Positions 1 through 13,546 are shown, counted from the first letter of the stretch. The stretch is DNA of 64,000 bases from Lepturacanthus savala (GCA_030544235.1 CM060477.1:27726038-27790037), one strand, 5' to 3'. Notes: generated by a model not told the origin, from the letters alone. Numbers and translations: made by a program.

Positions 1-1600
1 ATGGAAGTATAATCAGCATTGAGTCCTGTGTGGGAAACGCAACCTTTGTGTGAGTTCATGCTCCACTTTTCCCCACAGACAGAATGACAGCTCACCCTAC
101 AGGCAGCGCTGGAAGTAGTAATGTCCATCACTCAACTAAAAGTACCAATACAGCAGTGTAAAAAATATATATATACTTCATGCAAGTAAAAGTCTTAAGT
201 AAAAATATGTTACACCAAGGAACTGTGCTTAAAGTATTAAAGTAAGACTTCTAATTTCATCCATTGGATTGATATGCAAAGGGTCACCAGATAAATATGA
301 GAGGCTGTGAGATGATTAACCCTCTATTGCTAAGTGTTGCCATATGGCAACAATTACTTCATCATTTTTCTAAGAAGCTGTGATATTAAATCTATGTTAT
401 TTTTTATAGTTAGGTTTGAAAAAAGGAGCTTTTATTTTGAAGGACATACAATTTTATGACCAGGATATCCTGTTGGCCAGTCCCTTTTGCTCAGCCTGTC
501 TTTTGTTCATAATTTGGAAAAATTTTCACAAAATAAAAAATTTTACTAATTTGATTTAATTCCAATGTTATACATTTTTTTTATTTCTAATATGCTAAAA
601 ATAGATTTGTTGCTATATGGCAACAATACACAAATATGGAAAATTCCTCCTGATATTTTACAATATTTCCTTCTGACATGTAGTGGAGTGATGTAAAAAC
701 TACCATCACATGTAAATAAATGTGCTTAAATACTTTCCAGCACTGTTTACAGGTGTTGAATAAATGAAATGGTTTAGTGGATTTGGTGAAAGACGCATGA
801 TTTTATTGTAAGCATTGTAAATTAGGGCCTATTATTATACTGCTGCCATGTGGATTTCCCTTTTGTGGGTTTTCACACAATAAACAATTCATCTTTTTGT
901 CATCTTACATTGCATTGTGTAATTTCTGGCAATATTTAGTACTGAGGTTGCAGATTGCAGCCAAATGATCAACGAATCAACTAATGTGGCAGTGAAACTG
1001 AAAAACAAGACAAAAGTCTATCCCTGGAACCAATGTTTGATTTGTCCATTCTGGGCTACTGTAGAAACATGGTGGTGTAACGTAGCAGACCTGCTCCCCA
1101 TGTATATATAAACGCCTCAGTCTGAGGTAAAAACTAATTCTTATTTATGATTGAACATACTAATTAAAGCATACTATTACGAACCCTAAATGTCGAGGGG
1201 AAGAGGGGAGTAGCAATGAAACAAAGCAACATGATAAAAGAATCTAATTACAAAATTTAGACTAATCTTATGTAAAGGAACATTGTTGAGCCTTAAAAGA
1301 ATTCCTGAGTGAATACACCGCCTCCACACGACGAGCGAAAGCACCTCGACAGCCCCCAGGCTCGGCTGTCAAAATGGCCCACTGGCCCCATTCTGCTCGC
1401 TCCTGCAGCTCTTCCAGGCTTCCAGGCCCTCGTCAGGTGATCAGCTACAGGTGTGGATGCTGATCACTGCACCAGAGAGAGAGGAGGGACACGTCCTGGA
1501 GTTAGGACAGTGGCAGAGGAAGCAGAAAACAAAGCAGCAACAAGGCCATAGCACATCCTGTATTCCATTTCTGCCAAGATGGATCGATGCTGCTGCACCT
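1..1600. other. intergenic DNA with transposon fragments
   Basis: No coding signal. About 110-260 and 690-770 carry pieces of the tract rich in AGTAAAAGTA-like words that recurs across the window. 320-660 is a copy of the putative piggyBac-type MITE (separate entry). About 1300-1560 is more GC-balanced, with no recognisable ORF. Confidence 0.5.
320..690 (+). mobile_element. putative piggyBac-type MITE, copy 1
   Basis: Starts directly after a TTAA (316-319) with CCCTCTATTGC, followed by GTTGCCATATGGCAAC. Internal words (GGAGCTTTTATTTTGAAGGA, GACCAGGATATCCTGTT) are shared with copies near 24850, 25900, 32520 and 45000. The right end is lost or diverged. CCCT next to TTAA is typical of piggyBac-superfamily ends; the assignment is inference. 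Confidence 0.5.
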
Positions 1601-1608
1601 TTAAAGGG

Positions 1609-2008
1609 GCCATTATGAAAAAAGTCACTTTTTCAGTACTTGTGTGTAAATATTTAGGTTTCTGGTGTTCTTGCTAACACGGAAAATAAGACCACCCACT
1701 TATTCTCCTGTGGTCTGGCCTCCTATGTAGTATTGATGAGCACAAGTCATTTAGAAATGACTCCTGTTGTGATGTCACATCAGGAGCGGAAGTTGATAGT
1801 GACTGCCCCAGCTCTCTGAGGGCGGGACATTTCTGACAAACAAGACCAATCACAACAGAGTTAGTGATTTTGGTAAACACAGAGTGAGTGTGTGGGAAGG
1901 CAGACTGTATTGCTGCTATAGGTCTAACTAGATGCATGTTTTTTTATAAATAGACCATTAAAATTAAAATGTTAATCTGAGGAAATATAGCAAAATATGA
2001 CCCCTTAA
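1609..2008 (+). mobile_element. short TIR element, family E, copy 1
   Basis: Bounded by TTTAAAGGGGCCATTATG at the left and a right end reading TATGACCCCTTAAA, an imperfect terminal inverted repeat. The middle carries CTCCTGTTGTGATGTCACAT, near-palindromic. GACTGTATTGCTGCTATAGG near the right end recurs at about 21045 and, inverted, at about 43600. No ORF of note. Confidence 0.5.
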
Positions 2009-2084
2009 ACATTTACCTAACTAATAATAATTATAATAATGTTTTAATGAGATTATTAATAGATAGTTGAGACAATTTTTTGTT

Positions 2085-2700
2085 GCCCAAATTTACAAAT
2101 CACAGATTAGCTTCAATGGGCTTTACAGTTTGTATCTCTTCTCCTTAGACCCTCCTGTTGTACAAGGAAAAACTCTGTAAAATAACCTTTTAATGGAAAA
2201 AAGAGGCAGAAACCTCAAGAAGAGGAACAGTGGAGGGATCACTCTTCCAGGATGGACAGGCATGAATAGATAATGAGAGCGCAGAATGAAAACAATACAT
2301 TTAGAACAGGAAAAGAGTTGAGTATGACAGGAATTCCAACAGAACTATATTGATTCATGGTGCATGTGGAGGATGAGGTGATTCATTGCAGCTTCCAGGT
2401 GAACCAGGACGTCATCAGACCTCAGATAATAGAAGGATCTTTATCCTTGTCTTAACTATAAGATCCTTCAAAAAGTAAAGTTTTTAACCTCTTCTTAAAT
2501 GTAGGAAGGCTGTCTGCCCCCTGGACTGAAACAGGAAGACGATTCCACAGGAGTGAAGCCTGATAGTTGAAGGCTCTGCTACCATTTTAATTTTAGAATT
2601 TCTGGGAACCTCTAGTAAGCTGCTTTTTGGGAGAATAGATTACTGTATTGTATTTTAATGGATTATCTGCATTGTTTAAGGGATTTAAATGCTGCTAATC
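2085..2700. repeat. dispersed teleost repeat fragment
   Basis: Carries GAAACCTCAAGAAGAGGAAC, GGGATCACTCTTCCAGGATG and AAACAATACATTTAGAACA, a layout I know as a common acanthomorph interspersed repeat. About 45 bases of it recur at 8604-8645, beside the telomere-like array. Superfamily not determined. Confidence 0.45.
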
Positions 2701-3960
2701 CATGAAGAAATAGAGATGGTAATTAACATCTCAAACATAAGAAAGGATAACAAAAACAATTCAGATTATAAATGATATCTCACAAAACACCCTGAACATC
2801 AAAGATACATACCATAATAGAAAAAACACTGCAAACAATTAAATCATAACAAGTAAATTTTTTTTGTACAATTTTGCTTTTGTACAATTTATCCAATATT
2901 GAGTAGAATTACCTTGAAATAGTTTATTCCATTGGCAGATAATTTATCTTATTTACATTTTTTTTTGTCAATTTAATCAATTTTTTCCAGATATTTTTAT
3001 CTCATATTATTGGAAATTGAAAATCAACTATTTTAATATATCTCTTAATATATCTGCTCCATAATAACCTTCAGTGGGACTATGTTGTGTTTGGAGATAA
3101 AATGGTGAAATAAGTGATTATACGCATATTTGGGGGGATTTCCCAGTAAGGGCTAGGGTTCTGGAAAAGTTGAAATATAAATAATATAAAATACAATATT
3201 TTAGATATAGGAGATACAGTTTAGATAGATCATAGAGCTGCCAGCCTCTTTTTCCTGTTGTCTTCATCTACACAGTTTGTGTATGTTGTCTTGAAGCTGC
3301 AGTTGATGCTAAAGCTCTGAATTATTGAAAGCCAGTTTTCGTTGGAGACCTGTTAATCAGTTGTTTTTCTCTGTCTGCATGGAACCACCAACCTGCCAGA
3401 CAGGCCAGACCGGCCAAATCCTGATCCTGCCAGCAGCTCTATAACCTGGGACCTCACATCCACTCCACCCACCGCCCATATCATCCCTTTGAATTCAATC
3501 AGTGAGTAATTTTGAATAAATTGTTAACTAAGCTATCCTGTTTCTGCCTCCTGGATCCATCTGCAGTAAACCTGACACATAGAATGAAGCAAGTCGGGAA
3601 CGAATGTCAGCGAGCCTCCTACAGAAAATGAAGTTTTTACACGAAGGCGGTCTTATGTTACACGATATTTAAGAAATTAACTAAGGATGGCTTGTAGCAG
3701 AATTGTGTTATCATGGAATATCACTGAAAAGGACATAATTATGTCTCCCTGTAACAGCAAAACTAATTTCTGTGTGTTCCTCATTTGCAGACATTATCTT
3801 GCTAAACAAAATGTGCGAGTATCATGAACTTTTGTTTGTCATAGAGCTTATTTTCTATAACCGGCGGTTCTCAACCTTTTGCAAATTGGGCCCCCCACTG
3901 GTTCATTACAGTAGGGGGCCCCTCCTTTTGCTGCAGGGTTTCAGGTGCAACTCAATAAAT
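2700..3960. other. intergenic, no gene seen
   Basis: AT-rich sequence with no convincing ORF. About 3380-3600 is more GC-balanced but has no recognisable product. Confidence 0.4.
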
Positions 3961-3982
3961 TAGAATATCAGGGAAAAGTATA

Positions 3983-4292
3983 TTTGGGTCAGTGACAAAT
4001 AATGTTTGGCAAGACGATGAAGATGAAAACTTTGTTTTAAGAAGCTTAAAGGTCTCTCAAAATGTACATTGATTGTTCATGTTGGTTTCTTGTTATTTTA
4101 AATTCCAATATTATAATTTTTTTTTAATAAAAATCACGAAATGTCAAATGGTGTAACCGATAAAAATGATACATTTTAAATATATAATCCAACTAGAATA
4201 TAAAACTTGTTGGTAGCATGGGAAGAGAATTAAACTATCTGGTACCAAGATTTTAGGGTTACACCACATCACATTTTTGTCACTGACCCATT
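3983..4292 (+). mobile_element. about 300-bp MITE, family B, copy 1
   Basis: Matched termini TTTGGGTCAGTGACAAA and TTTTTGTCACTGACCCA form near-perfect terminal inverted repeats. Shared internal words are CATGTTGGTTTCTTGTTATT, CTAGAATATAAAA and AACTATCTGGTACCAAG. Just upstream (about 3940-3965), GGTGCAACTCAATAAATTAG is the end of a different common fish repeat. Confidence 0.65.
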
Positions 4293-4299
4293 TATGACA

Positions 4300-5190
4300 G
4301 TAATTTAATTCAACATTTGTAATAAAAGAATTTTCTCTTATAAATAAATGAGCTCCAAATACATGCACGACATCCTGGTTGTATGAAGGAGTATCAGTGA
4401 CAGGCAAAAATGAAAAGTCTGGTACATACAGTCTGGAATATGTGATATTTATGAGGATGTTTTTTTGCCTGTTTTTTCTGTCTTGTGCCGGACTTTTTTT
4501 TTTTTAAGAGGAAGCAGGGATTCGACAGAGCAACACATTCTCAGAATTTTGATTCCTCGATGCTTGTGTCACGTTAACGGCGTAGCTACGTACACTTGTG
4601 TATAAACTACGCTTAATACATCCATAAAACACATAGAAGGAAACATTTCATGTCTGTATTTACTTTCTTTTATCCATAAAAAACCTAAACGACTCATGTC
4701 AGGGTTTTTTTTTTGCAATTTGGCAGCCTTTTTTCAGTCCGTTATCCAGTTCTATAATACATCCATGGTTTAAGTCCATTCACTATTGCTCCTGTCAATC
4801 TGCCTCTAACTCAGCGTCTCTCTCTCTCCAGCTGTCCTTTCAAAACAAATGCATGAAAATCCATAGAAAGAGAAAAACACAGACTCCTAAACTGGTGGCT
4901 GTTTAACAGTCCAAAGAACTGCTGTTCACACCATTAATTGAAACAGAAGAAATGTCAATAAAAATCGAGCCCAGTTTTTTTTTTCCCCTGTAGCCTACGC
5001 AGTATTTTATACATCCTCAACAACAAGCTGTTAGCATGGCTGTGTGTAGTATTACTGTATATTATTATTTTTATGGCTAATGTATATGTGGCTGAATCTA
5101 GAGATCAGCTAGCTGTGTATGAAATGAAGTTGAATAGTCCAATCCTTTGGGAATTCTTGGGGGTCAATTAGGCCCAATTATCAGTAAATA
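4300..5190. other. intergenic, no gene seen
   Basis: Low-complexity A/T runs and no coding signal on either strand. Confidence 0.4.
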
Positions 5191-5199
5191 CAACCCAAT

Positions 5200-6060
5200 T
5201 AATTCTCTCTTAAAATGGTTATCATCCCCCATTTGAAAGAAGCGTAATATTCCAACCTAGTGATTAAAGAGCTTAATTGCCCCTTATTGTTTGTTTGCAG
5301 GGAATTGTTTAGAAATTCAGTTCGCTGCTTTCTTTGTGCAAATATTTGCACTGTGATGTTGGCTCCGTTGCTTTTGGGCTGCATGCGCAAAAGAATAAAA
5401 TGTGCCCATTATCCAAGGTCTGTTATCCACAACAGTACCATGACACCTGCTGATGGAATTCTCTTGCTCAGTATGACAGATCCAAGAAATGTGAATCCTC
5501 ATTCTTTACCTTATATCTTCTTTCTGTACTTCCCTTTTTTTGTTTCTTCCCCCTACACCTTTCATTCCTGTTTTTCTTGTTCTTTCTTGTCTTCTTCTTT
5601 TCATGTCAGTTTCCACTCATTTCCCCTTAACATTTTGACTTTCCTTTCCTTTTTGGCCTTCATTTTCTATAAAACACCAATGGACAATAGGAAATGAACG
5701 TGCAAAAATGCAGAAAATAAAAAGCTTTAAATAAAAGCCAAAGTTTATGGAGATCAAAAATCTGGGAATTGGGAATTGACAAGAGCGAGAACAATGAAAT
5801 TCCAGCCTTTAACTGTGTCTGCTGTCTAGGTGGAGTGCTGCAAAAAATGCAGTGAGAAGTTCCAACATCCACCACAAAAATGCTTCATCCTGACCGCAAC
5901 ATAATACAATGATCATAAATCATTTTTCAGCCTGTTAACTCAAAGATGCAGCATCCTCATGATTGGGTATATTAAGCAGATTGTGCAAAATGAGCTCTTA
6001 AATCAGCACTTGTGATTGGTGTTATAAGGTCAGAGTAATGACAAAAGAGGGGGAAGTTGA
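5200..6060. other. complex noncoding stretch, possible conserved element
   Basis: 5200-5510 and 5930-6060 are complex, non-repetitive and distinct from the surrounding transposon debris. They contain short motifs such as TTGTGCAAATATTTGCA (5335-5351) and ATTGGGTATATTAAGCAGAT. A 145-codon frame at 5260-5697 has no family resemblance and turns into a pyrimidine-rich low-complexity tail. Conservation cannot be tested here. Confidence 0.3.
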
Positions 6061-8640
6061 CTGGAATTATTGGAACTTGTGTGGATTAGTGGTCACTGGG
6101 CTACACCCTCATTACACTTGGCAGCAGTGTGCACACCCATAACCTCTCCAGCTTTAGCAAAACTTGGACAACCGACACAATCTTCCTGTTCCCCTTTCTC
6201 AGATTGTCTTCCCCCCACCACCACCACCTATTCTGTTTCTTGCCAGCTACCTCTCCCGCCCTGTCTGATTCGGCAGATATGCAACACAGACTGAAGTATT
6301 GAATTAGCAAAGTATATAGTAAAATGTCTCCTCTAAGAGAGCGCCGTTTGTATATGCTTTGACCTCAATGCACCTTTTTTATATCACAATCAGTGAAATT
6401 AGCCCAAGGCTAAAGGCCGTCTGAAGCTTTTTTTTTTCAACAGACTGACTTAACTGGGGCTCTTCGCCGTTGGGTAAAAAATATTTTGTAGTGCTGCCTT
6501 TTGAAGTGTGTATGAAAAGACTTAAATTTAACTGGGGTAAGTACCCTCAGTCTTTCATGAAAGTACACTTTGAAAGGAACACTCTGAAAACGTGTTGTCT
6601 GCTTGTTTGTCTGTGCAGATGTTTTGGACATGAATGAGTGCAGTTTGTGTTTGTTCTGCAACTGGGTGAATGTTTTTGCCTACATAAATAAGTTCCATTT
6701 ACATGTGGCCACCATCACCACCAACCACTATAATCACTGTCAAAGCTCTTACCACCCACTTCCACCTTGAGGAGTCAGACAGAGATGACAAACAAGGTGC
6801 CGTCGCCATTGGAAAAGACAGAGAATGCACCTGGATGTGTCTGGTGTTGGTGTCAGCTCTCATGTACCTGCTGTATTTTTATCTGGAGAAGGTGTGGGTT
6901 CCGGCTCGAGTCAGACTGCCCCCAAGGCAATCATCTGCCGAGGTCGTTTAAGGGTGGCCGCTGTGAGTTTCAGGGAATTCTGTCCCCAATGCCGTGCCCT
7001 CTGGTCTACAGCCAAACAGAAAACCACAGTCCTGGACAATGCTTTTTACACCTGTGCCCACATTGCAGCATGGTTTCCCACAGTCTAGCGTCCCACCCAG
7101 TGGTGCAGTCCTAAAATATAAGTGGTTTACTACAGGGTCATGTGTCCCAACCAAACTAGGAGGGTTCTGGGGCATACAACCCTGAGAAAATCCTTGAAAT
7201 TTAATGCATTTTGAGAACAACAATACTCACTTATAGTAAGGACAACTTTTGGTATCCAAAAATAATGGATGCAAGAGAAGTTGAGTTTTATTTCATTTAC
7301 TAGAAACATTAAGATAATCACATTAGCATACATTTGTAGCATTAGCTAACCAGCTAGCTTTACTTTTGTGGAAATAATGTCATTGAGACATCTAACTAGT
7401 ACTGTCTTCATAAGTATTAACCTAATATTTACTAAAAACATTATGAGAATCATTTGTTAGCTTCATTTGGTAATCATCACACATAGGTAGCCGGTTAGCT
7501 TTACTTTTGTGCAAATAATTGGCGTTAGACATCAAACTACTACTGTCTTAATAAGTCAATATCTGTCATTTCCATATATATATGTTTTTATCTCAGACAT
7601 TTTACCAGAGCATCAACAATTTAATATTTCATCTCATCTTCTCTACTTCAATGCCAGCGTTTCACTGGGTGATGACAGTGACATAGATCACTCAAACACT
7701 AACCAATGGTTGTCAGGGGTGGGGAATAGAATCCAAGTGATTGACTAATTATGCACCAATTACAACAAAGAATCACCATTCAGAATTATTTTGGCTATGG
7801 GCTTGTTAAGCATATGGTCCATTTCTCGTCCTTGTGTCCTTGAGATGTGAAATGGACCACCTTGGTTCACGGAGCACCTTGATGAACAGTGATGAACAGT
7901 GAAGGTAAACTAGATTACATTACCATGGAACACTTCAATACAGCCCACCTTGATCTGTTTAAGAATTTGTTGATTTAAGATTGTTAAGGAGAATAAAAGA
8001 CACAATTTTGCTTTCACTGGAAAAATAATCTTCACAAATCCTTTTTTCCCCATTGACTCCTACAATGTGTTTAACTAAGACAGATGTAGCATTATCATCA
8101 TCATTATCACAGTAAGTAAAATGCTTCTTGTTTCAGAGAAAAAGAAAAGGTTTCCTTCCACATCCTGTATCCTACACTCTTTAGGGCAGGAAGATATGCA
8201 ATAATTCTCAGGATAGAAGAGAAATTGAAAGTTTAATACAAACACATACACACATAACACTCCGACTTCCCAACATTAGTTTATCCTCACTTAATCTCTG
8301 GTTTCATTCTTCACATGTCTGTTTTGTATGTATTCCTTGGATGTCCTTAGGAAAAAACTGTGTTATCCATATTTTAGAGAAGGCTGCCAACAAGTGTGGT
8401 TGTTCAGCTTCTAAACGTTGTCAGATGACATTTCTTACAAACTACGTCTGTTTCCAAAGCAGCTTCTTCAAGTCTATGAATGTGACGTCTTGTATCACAA
8501 TGGTCCTGAAATAAATAAGCCATGGCCAACCAGCCAATAAAGTCTGGTGTAGGTTAGGATGCATGTAGGGCCTCATTTAGACAAGAACATTCTTTCAAGA
8601 TGGAAACAATACATTTAGAACAAGTTAAGTATGACATTAA
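6060..8640. other. intergenic, no gene seen
   Basis: Several overlapping short frames at 6700-7340 in different phases show no consistent coding signal. 7320-7350 and 7470-7510 share related words around a GGTTAGCTTTACTTTTGTG core, a small local duplication. Confidence 0.4.
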
Positions 8641-8649
8641 AGAAAGTTT

Positions 8650-9286
8650 AAGGGTTATGGTTAGGGGTTAAAAGTAGGGTTAAGGGTTAGGGGCTACGTT
8701 TAGGGGTTAAGAGTAAGTGGCTAGGGTTAGGAGTTAGTGGTTGGAAGTTATGGTTTAGGGTTAGGGGTTGGGGGCTAAGTTTAGGGGTTAAGGTTAGGAG
8801 AGGTAGAGCTTAATGGTTAGAGACTAGAGTTAGTAGTTAGGGGCTACGAGTTATGGATTAGGGTTAGGGGTTAATCATAGGAGTTAAGAGTTAGGGTTAT
8901 GGGTTAATTTTTAGAGACTAGAGTTAGAGGTTAGTGGTTATAGGATAGGGATTAGTGGTTAGGGGCTAGGGCTTCTAGGTTAGGTTTAGGGGTTAGGGAC
9001 AAGGTTTAGGGGTTAAGGTTAGTAGTTAGGAGCTAGTGTTAGGGGCTAGGGGTTAATGATTACAGGCTAGGGCTAGGGGTTATGGGTTACGGTTAGGAGC
9101 TCGGTTTAGGGGTTAGTGGTTAGGGGCTAGAGATTAATGGTTAGACGCTAGGGTTTAGGGGTTAGTGGTTAGGGGGTAGAGGTTAAAGGTTAGAGGCCAG
9201 GGTTTAGGGGTTAGTGGTTAGGGGCTAGAGATTAATGATTAGAGGTTTAGGGTTAGTGTTTAGGGGGTAGGTCTAGAGTTAGCAGG
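8650..9286 (+). repeat. degenerate telomere-like (TTAGGG) array
   Basis: About 640 bases made of variants of GGGTTAGGGGTTAGTGG, all with the G-rich strand on plus. Exact TTAGGG hexamers are interspersed with TTAGGGG, CTAGGG and TTAGTGG variants. A fragment of another dispersed repeat abuts the left edge. It is an interstitial telomere-like satellite rather than a chromosome end, since unique DNA and genes continue on the right. Confidence 0.85.
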
Positions 9287-9289
9287 GAT

Positions 9290-10200
9290 CAACCTTTTCT
9301 TGAATAATGTCCTATGTTCTCCAGTCACAGAACAAAGCAGGAAATATAGGTGTACTCCTCAACTGAATTTCATCATGTAAATGCAAAACAATTCCCAGCC
9401 TTCAAGTGTAAATAACCTCAAAATATTTTGTGACAGTAGCAGAAAAACAGCACCTTGATGAGGAACCATTGTTGTTCACACGACGATCCTGCAACACCAT
9501 TGTCATGTAAAACAAAAAGGCAGAATGCAACAAAAAAGTTGCTGTTTTGTGCAGAAATCATAAAATCCACACCTAAATATGTCTGATTTCCTCGCACCTT
9601 ATTTCTAGTTACCTGCTTTCTATGCATATAAGAGATCTCCAATGCATTTAAAGAAACAAAAAGGATTAATATTAACAAGCATCTCCCCATTTGTTCAGTG
9701 GCATCTTCAAAGCAAACAGTATAAGATCAACTGTTTGAAGTCACAGGAGAGACGTGTTCTCCACTGCTGAGACAAACCTGTTTACATGCGGACTTTGACT
9801 TGATTACTATTCCAAGATGCAGTCTCACATAGATAATTCACTGTGGACTTATGACCTAAATTTAATTGTAGAAGCTTGAAATGCTTTGAAGTTTGAAATT
9901 AGACCAGGAAACTTTTATTCTTCCTTTAGAGTTAAAGTCTAAATATGAATGCTTTTGAGGACTCAATTAGCCACATCTCCATCTTCTTGTCATAAAGCTG
10001 CTTCAGAGTCGGATTTAATAGAGGGACTTAGAGAACTGAGCTGTGATATAAACAGGCTGTTGGAGTTGTTTTTGGCTGCTATCTGGCGGCAGCCATATTC
10101 AGCAAAGGAGTATGTTTGTACAGCATTACAGCTCTGTGTGTCAATGACATCATTCAGGATCCCCGGCCCATCACAGCAACATAAACCACGGAGCATCTGG
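9290..10200. other. intergenic, no gene seen
   Basis: No recognisable coding or repeat content. Frames at 9949-10328 on both strands run into the (GT)n and are not genes. Confidence 0.4.

Positions 10201-10201
<1 letters not shown>

Positions 10202-10287
<86 letters not shown>
10202..10287 (+). repeat. (GT)n microsatellite
   Basis: Uninterrupted GT dinucleotides for about 86 bases. Confidence 0.99.
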
Positions 10288-10288
<1 letters not shown>

Positions 10289-10639
10289 ACATGAATCCAA
10301 TCTGACTCCAATCTGTTAAAGAGAGCAAATCTGGTTACACTGCTGCAAAACCGCCATGACGGGGGAGAGATTTAGGGTTCACATATCGCACAAGATGAAA
10401 GACAGACCGACAAAAAAGTCATATTCTTAAATCACTCTGTGCAAATAATGAAGCCAGAAGATCACTTTACTGCTTAAAGTCAAAGAATCTTAGAGATTAA
10501 AACAAACATGAAGGATATGAATGAACATGTGTTTGATTCCCCACTGTGTAAACTCCAGTGAAGTCATTCAGGTTGGTTTCATTGCTTTCATTTTTTTACT
10601 CTTATTTGAATTAAAGTTGATGTTCTGCATAGATTTTTT

Positions 10640-12760
10640 GCATAAGAACAGTGGTGGACAAAGTTAAAATCCTTTAACTGAAGTAAAAGTAAAAAGATTG
10701 TTGTCTAAAGACCAAAATGTACTTTAAAGTATCAGTAGTATAAAGTACAGTACTCATTATATTACTTATCACTAACAAACACATGAGAACATTTTAAAGT
10801 TTTAGTTCATTAATGTGGATCCAATTTGAGATACTTTGGGTAGATTAACAGTGAAAGTACTGCATCATATTATATAATATATTATTTTATATTATATATA
10901 TATAATGTATCATACACTTCATGTGGTACCTTTTATACAACGTGCATAAAACATTTAAAAATGATAATAACAAGAACAATTTAAAATAAAGAACATTGAT
11001 ATATTATTTCATGTCAAATGTGAATCATTTTTGTAACTTTACTATCTTTATGTGACAGTTAAAATATGATTGTTAATAGATTAATTAAGTAGTTAAATTA
11101 ACTCCACTTCAACCACTTCAATGTTAAACTACTAGTACTATTAAAATGAATGCATCAATTTCTATAATTAATTAATGAACAGCAATTAATTACTGTTTTC
11201 ATTCATTGATACCAAACCTAATGGTTTTACTCACAATAGAGAATCAGTGTTTAAAGTTTAAAAGATGCTGTTATTATTATATTATCTTTTTTTTCTTACA
11301 TTTGAATATCCATCATTACTTGGTCCTGTTTTTAAAAGAAAAAAGACAATTAATCACAGCAAATTGTAAGATGAATTAGTTAATTATGTTTAATTGATTG
11401 GCAGCACAGACAGCTTTTCTGTCTACATGTTAATTAACATCATTTCATTGAGTGTAAAAAAAACATTACATAAATGTCATATAATGGAAATGTTAATATT
11501 TCACAAATACTGATACAAACTCATTTCAGTATATTTCTGCATATGTTTGGTGCCACAAGCAGGTTTTTCTGATTTCTGTTCTAATTTAGAGTTGAGTATT
11601 TCTTTTATATATTCAACTTTTACTAAAAATCATTTAAATCCGCAGCAATTATAATGATGCAGTGACCAAGTCAAACTTTCATGTAAAAACACAATTGGTA
11701 CAAATATAGTTCCAAGGAGGGAATAGTGTCAAAAAGGAAATAGTGTCAATTAAGGAAATTATCGTTAATATTTATTTGTAATAAGATTTTAACGTCACAT
11801 TTCTCATTTAAATGATGAGGTGACAGAAATGTATGTGACATCTAATTCTAAAATGAAGGAACATATTATATTATATTATTAATATTATAACACTTTTTTC
11901 AGGTTTTAGCAAAAAAAAAAACTGATCCTGGTTGTGAAATAATAAATAATAATATAATAAATAAGAATAATTTAAAATTGAATTTAGGAATAAAGTCTCT
12001 CAAACTACTAAAACAAACAGTGTATTCCAGATTCTTTACTTCAGTAAAAGTATTGTTATATTATTATTATATATTATACTACTTGTTTTTAATCACTAAA
12101 TACATGTGGGAGCATTATAATACCTAATATATATATATAAGATTATTTGTTTAGATTAATAGTAAAAACAGTGCATCATAATATTTGGCATCTTTTGCAC
12201 AAAGTGAAACTTTAAAAAAAAAGACAAGAGACAATTTAATAGAATATAGATAATATTAATGATGATGAATTTGTGTCAAATATTACAATTTTGATCTTAT
12301 AGGAAACTAAATCTGTGAGATAAATGTAGTGAAATAGAAACATTATATCCAAATAATCAAGTATACTATATTATAGTTTTCTTCCTTAAAAAAGTTAATA
12401 ATTAAATGAATTAATTAAAATATCAAAAGTACTCATTATGCAGAAAGTGTTATATTATTATTATATTATTATGTATATTATTTGTTTCTAAGACTAACAA
12501 ACACATGAGAGTATTTTAATGTTATAGTTCATCAATATGAAACGTTATATTTGGTAGATTAATAATGAAAGTACTGCATTGTATTATATTATATATTTAG
12601 GTGTATCACATGTTGTTTTAACCTTTTCAAGTGAATGAAAGAACAATTAAACAGTAAGACAGTGTAATAGAGAGTGTACATTGTAATACTTAAGTACAAG
12701 TACCTCTAAAACTGTACTTACTAACAGTATTGAGGTAATGTACTTTAAGATTGGACACAG
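10640..12760. repeat. cluster of AGTAAAAGTA-type MITE fragments in AT-rich DNA
   Basis: Three blocks (about 10650-10815, 12000-12190, 12420-12750) share words such as AGTGGTGGACAAAGTTAAAA, AAGTACAGTACTCATTATA, AACAAACACATGAGA and TTAAGTACAAGTACC. This is the sensitive AAGTA-rich repeat common in fish genomes. The sequence between them is very AT-rich with no coding signal. Confidence 0.55.
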
Positions 12761-12769
12761 CAATGATGA

Positions 12770-13540
12770 TTAACTTCTCCGTTTTCAGGCCTCCAGAGAT
12801 GTCGTCTAACCCTCCCACACACTCCTCTCAAATGTATTATAATCTCCTTAATAATTGTCCTTTACCTTGACTGGTCATTTAAATCCACGCTGGAAGGCAG
12901 AAATTATATGAAAGGGAATCATATAATACACACTGAAGTTTCAGCAAATCTACTTACAAGTTTTCTCCTGATTCCAGGACGTAGCTCGGGGGTTTGTGAT
13001 TAGTTCTCTTCTTTACTCTCAGTAATGGATAGTGATAGAAAAAGAGTGTGTTTCATTAAAGTAGCAGGAGCTGCACTAATATGCAGATATGGATTGTGAG
13101 TATTACAGGAGGCTGCTTGTCACACCGTATGTGGCTGGGAGACACTTGCATAACACAGAGGGACAGTTTTCTTATTCAGATTACACTTTTTTTTTTTAAT
13201 TAACCTGCAATTAATTACATATAGGCCTGCAGTGAATATGCATGACATATAATTACAGTATTTCACTCCTATCAGGTCTTTGCTGGCATGATGAAGTGTT
13301 TCATACGACATACTGTACGACCATCTGTCCTGTCAGCTGTCATTTAATGGCCTGTACTCTACTGCTCCCTAGAGGTAAAACACCTGCACTACAACCTGGA
13401 TATTTCCATTCCTGCATGGATATTTATCTGTATTTACAGGTAATATCATATTTCCTTTATAGGATGGAGTGTCTTTAGTAGAGGGGGATTTCCAAATGTC
13501 CAAACCGAGGACAGACACCAGCTGGGAAACAGTTTTTATT
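12770..13540. other. complex noncoding stretch, possible conserved element
   Basis: 12780-13150 looks unlike the flanking repeats: mixed composition, no tandem structure and no usable ORF. Function unknown. Confidence 0.25.
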
Positions 13541-13546
13541 TAGTCG

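Noticed and set aside
5260..5697. 145-codon frame on plus
   Set aside because: No recognisable domain; the second half is pyrimidine-rich low complexity and no splice context supports it.
6703..7185. Overlapping frames of 60-115 codons
   Set aside because: Several phases are open at once on both strands with no codon bias or homology that I recognise.
9949..10328. 118- and 112-codon frames on opposite strands
   Set aside because: They are kept open by the (GT)n repeat (Cys-Val or Thr-His runs).
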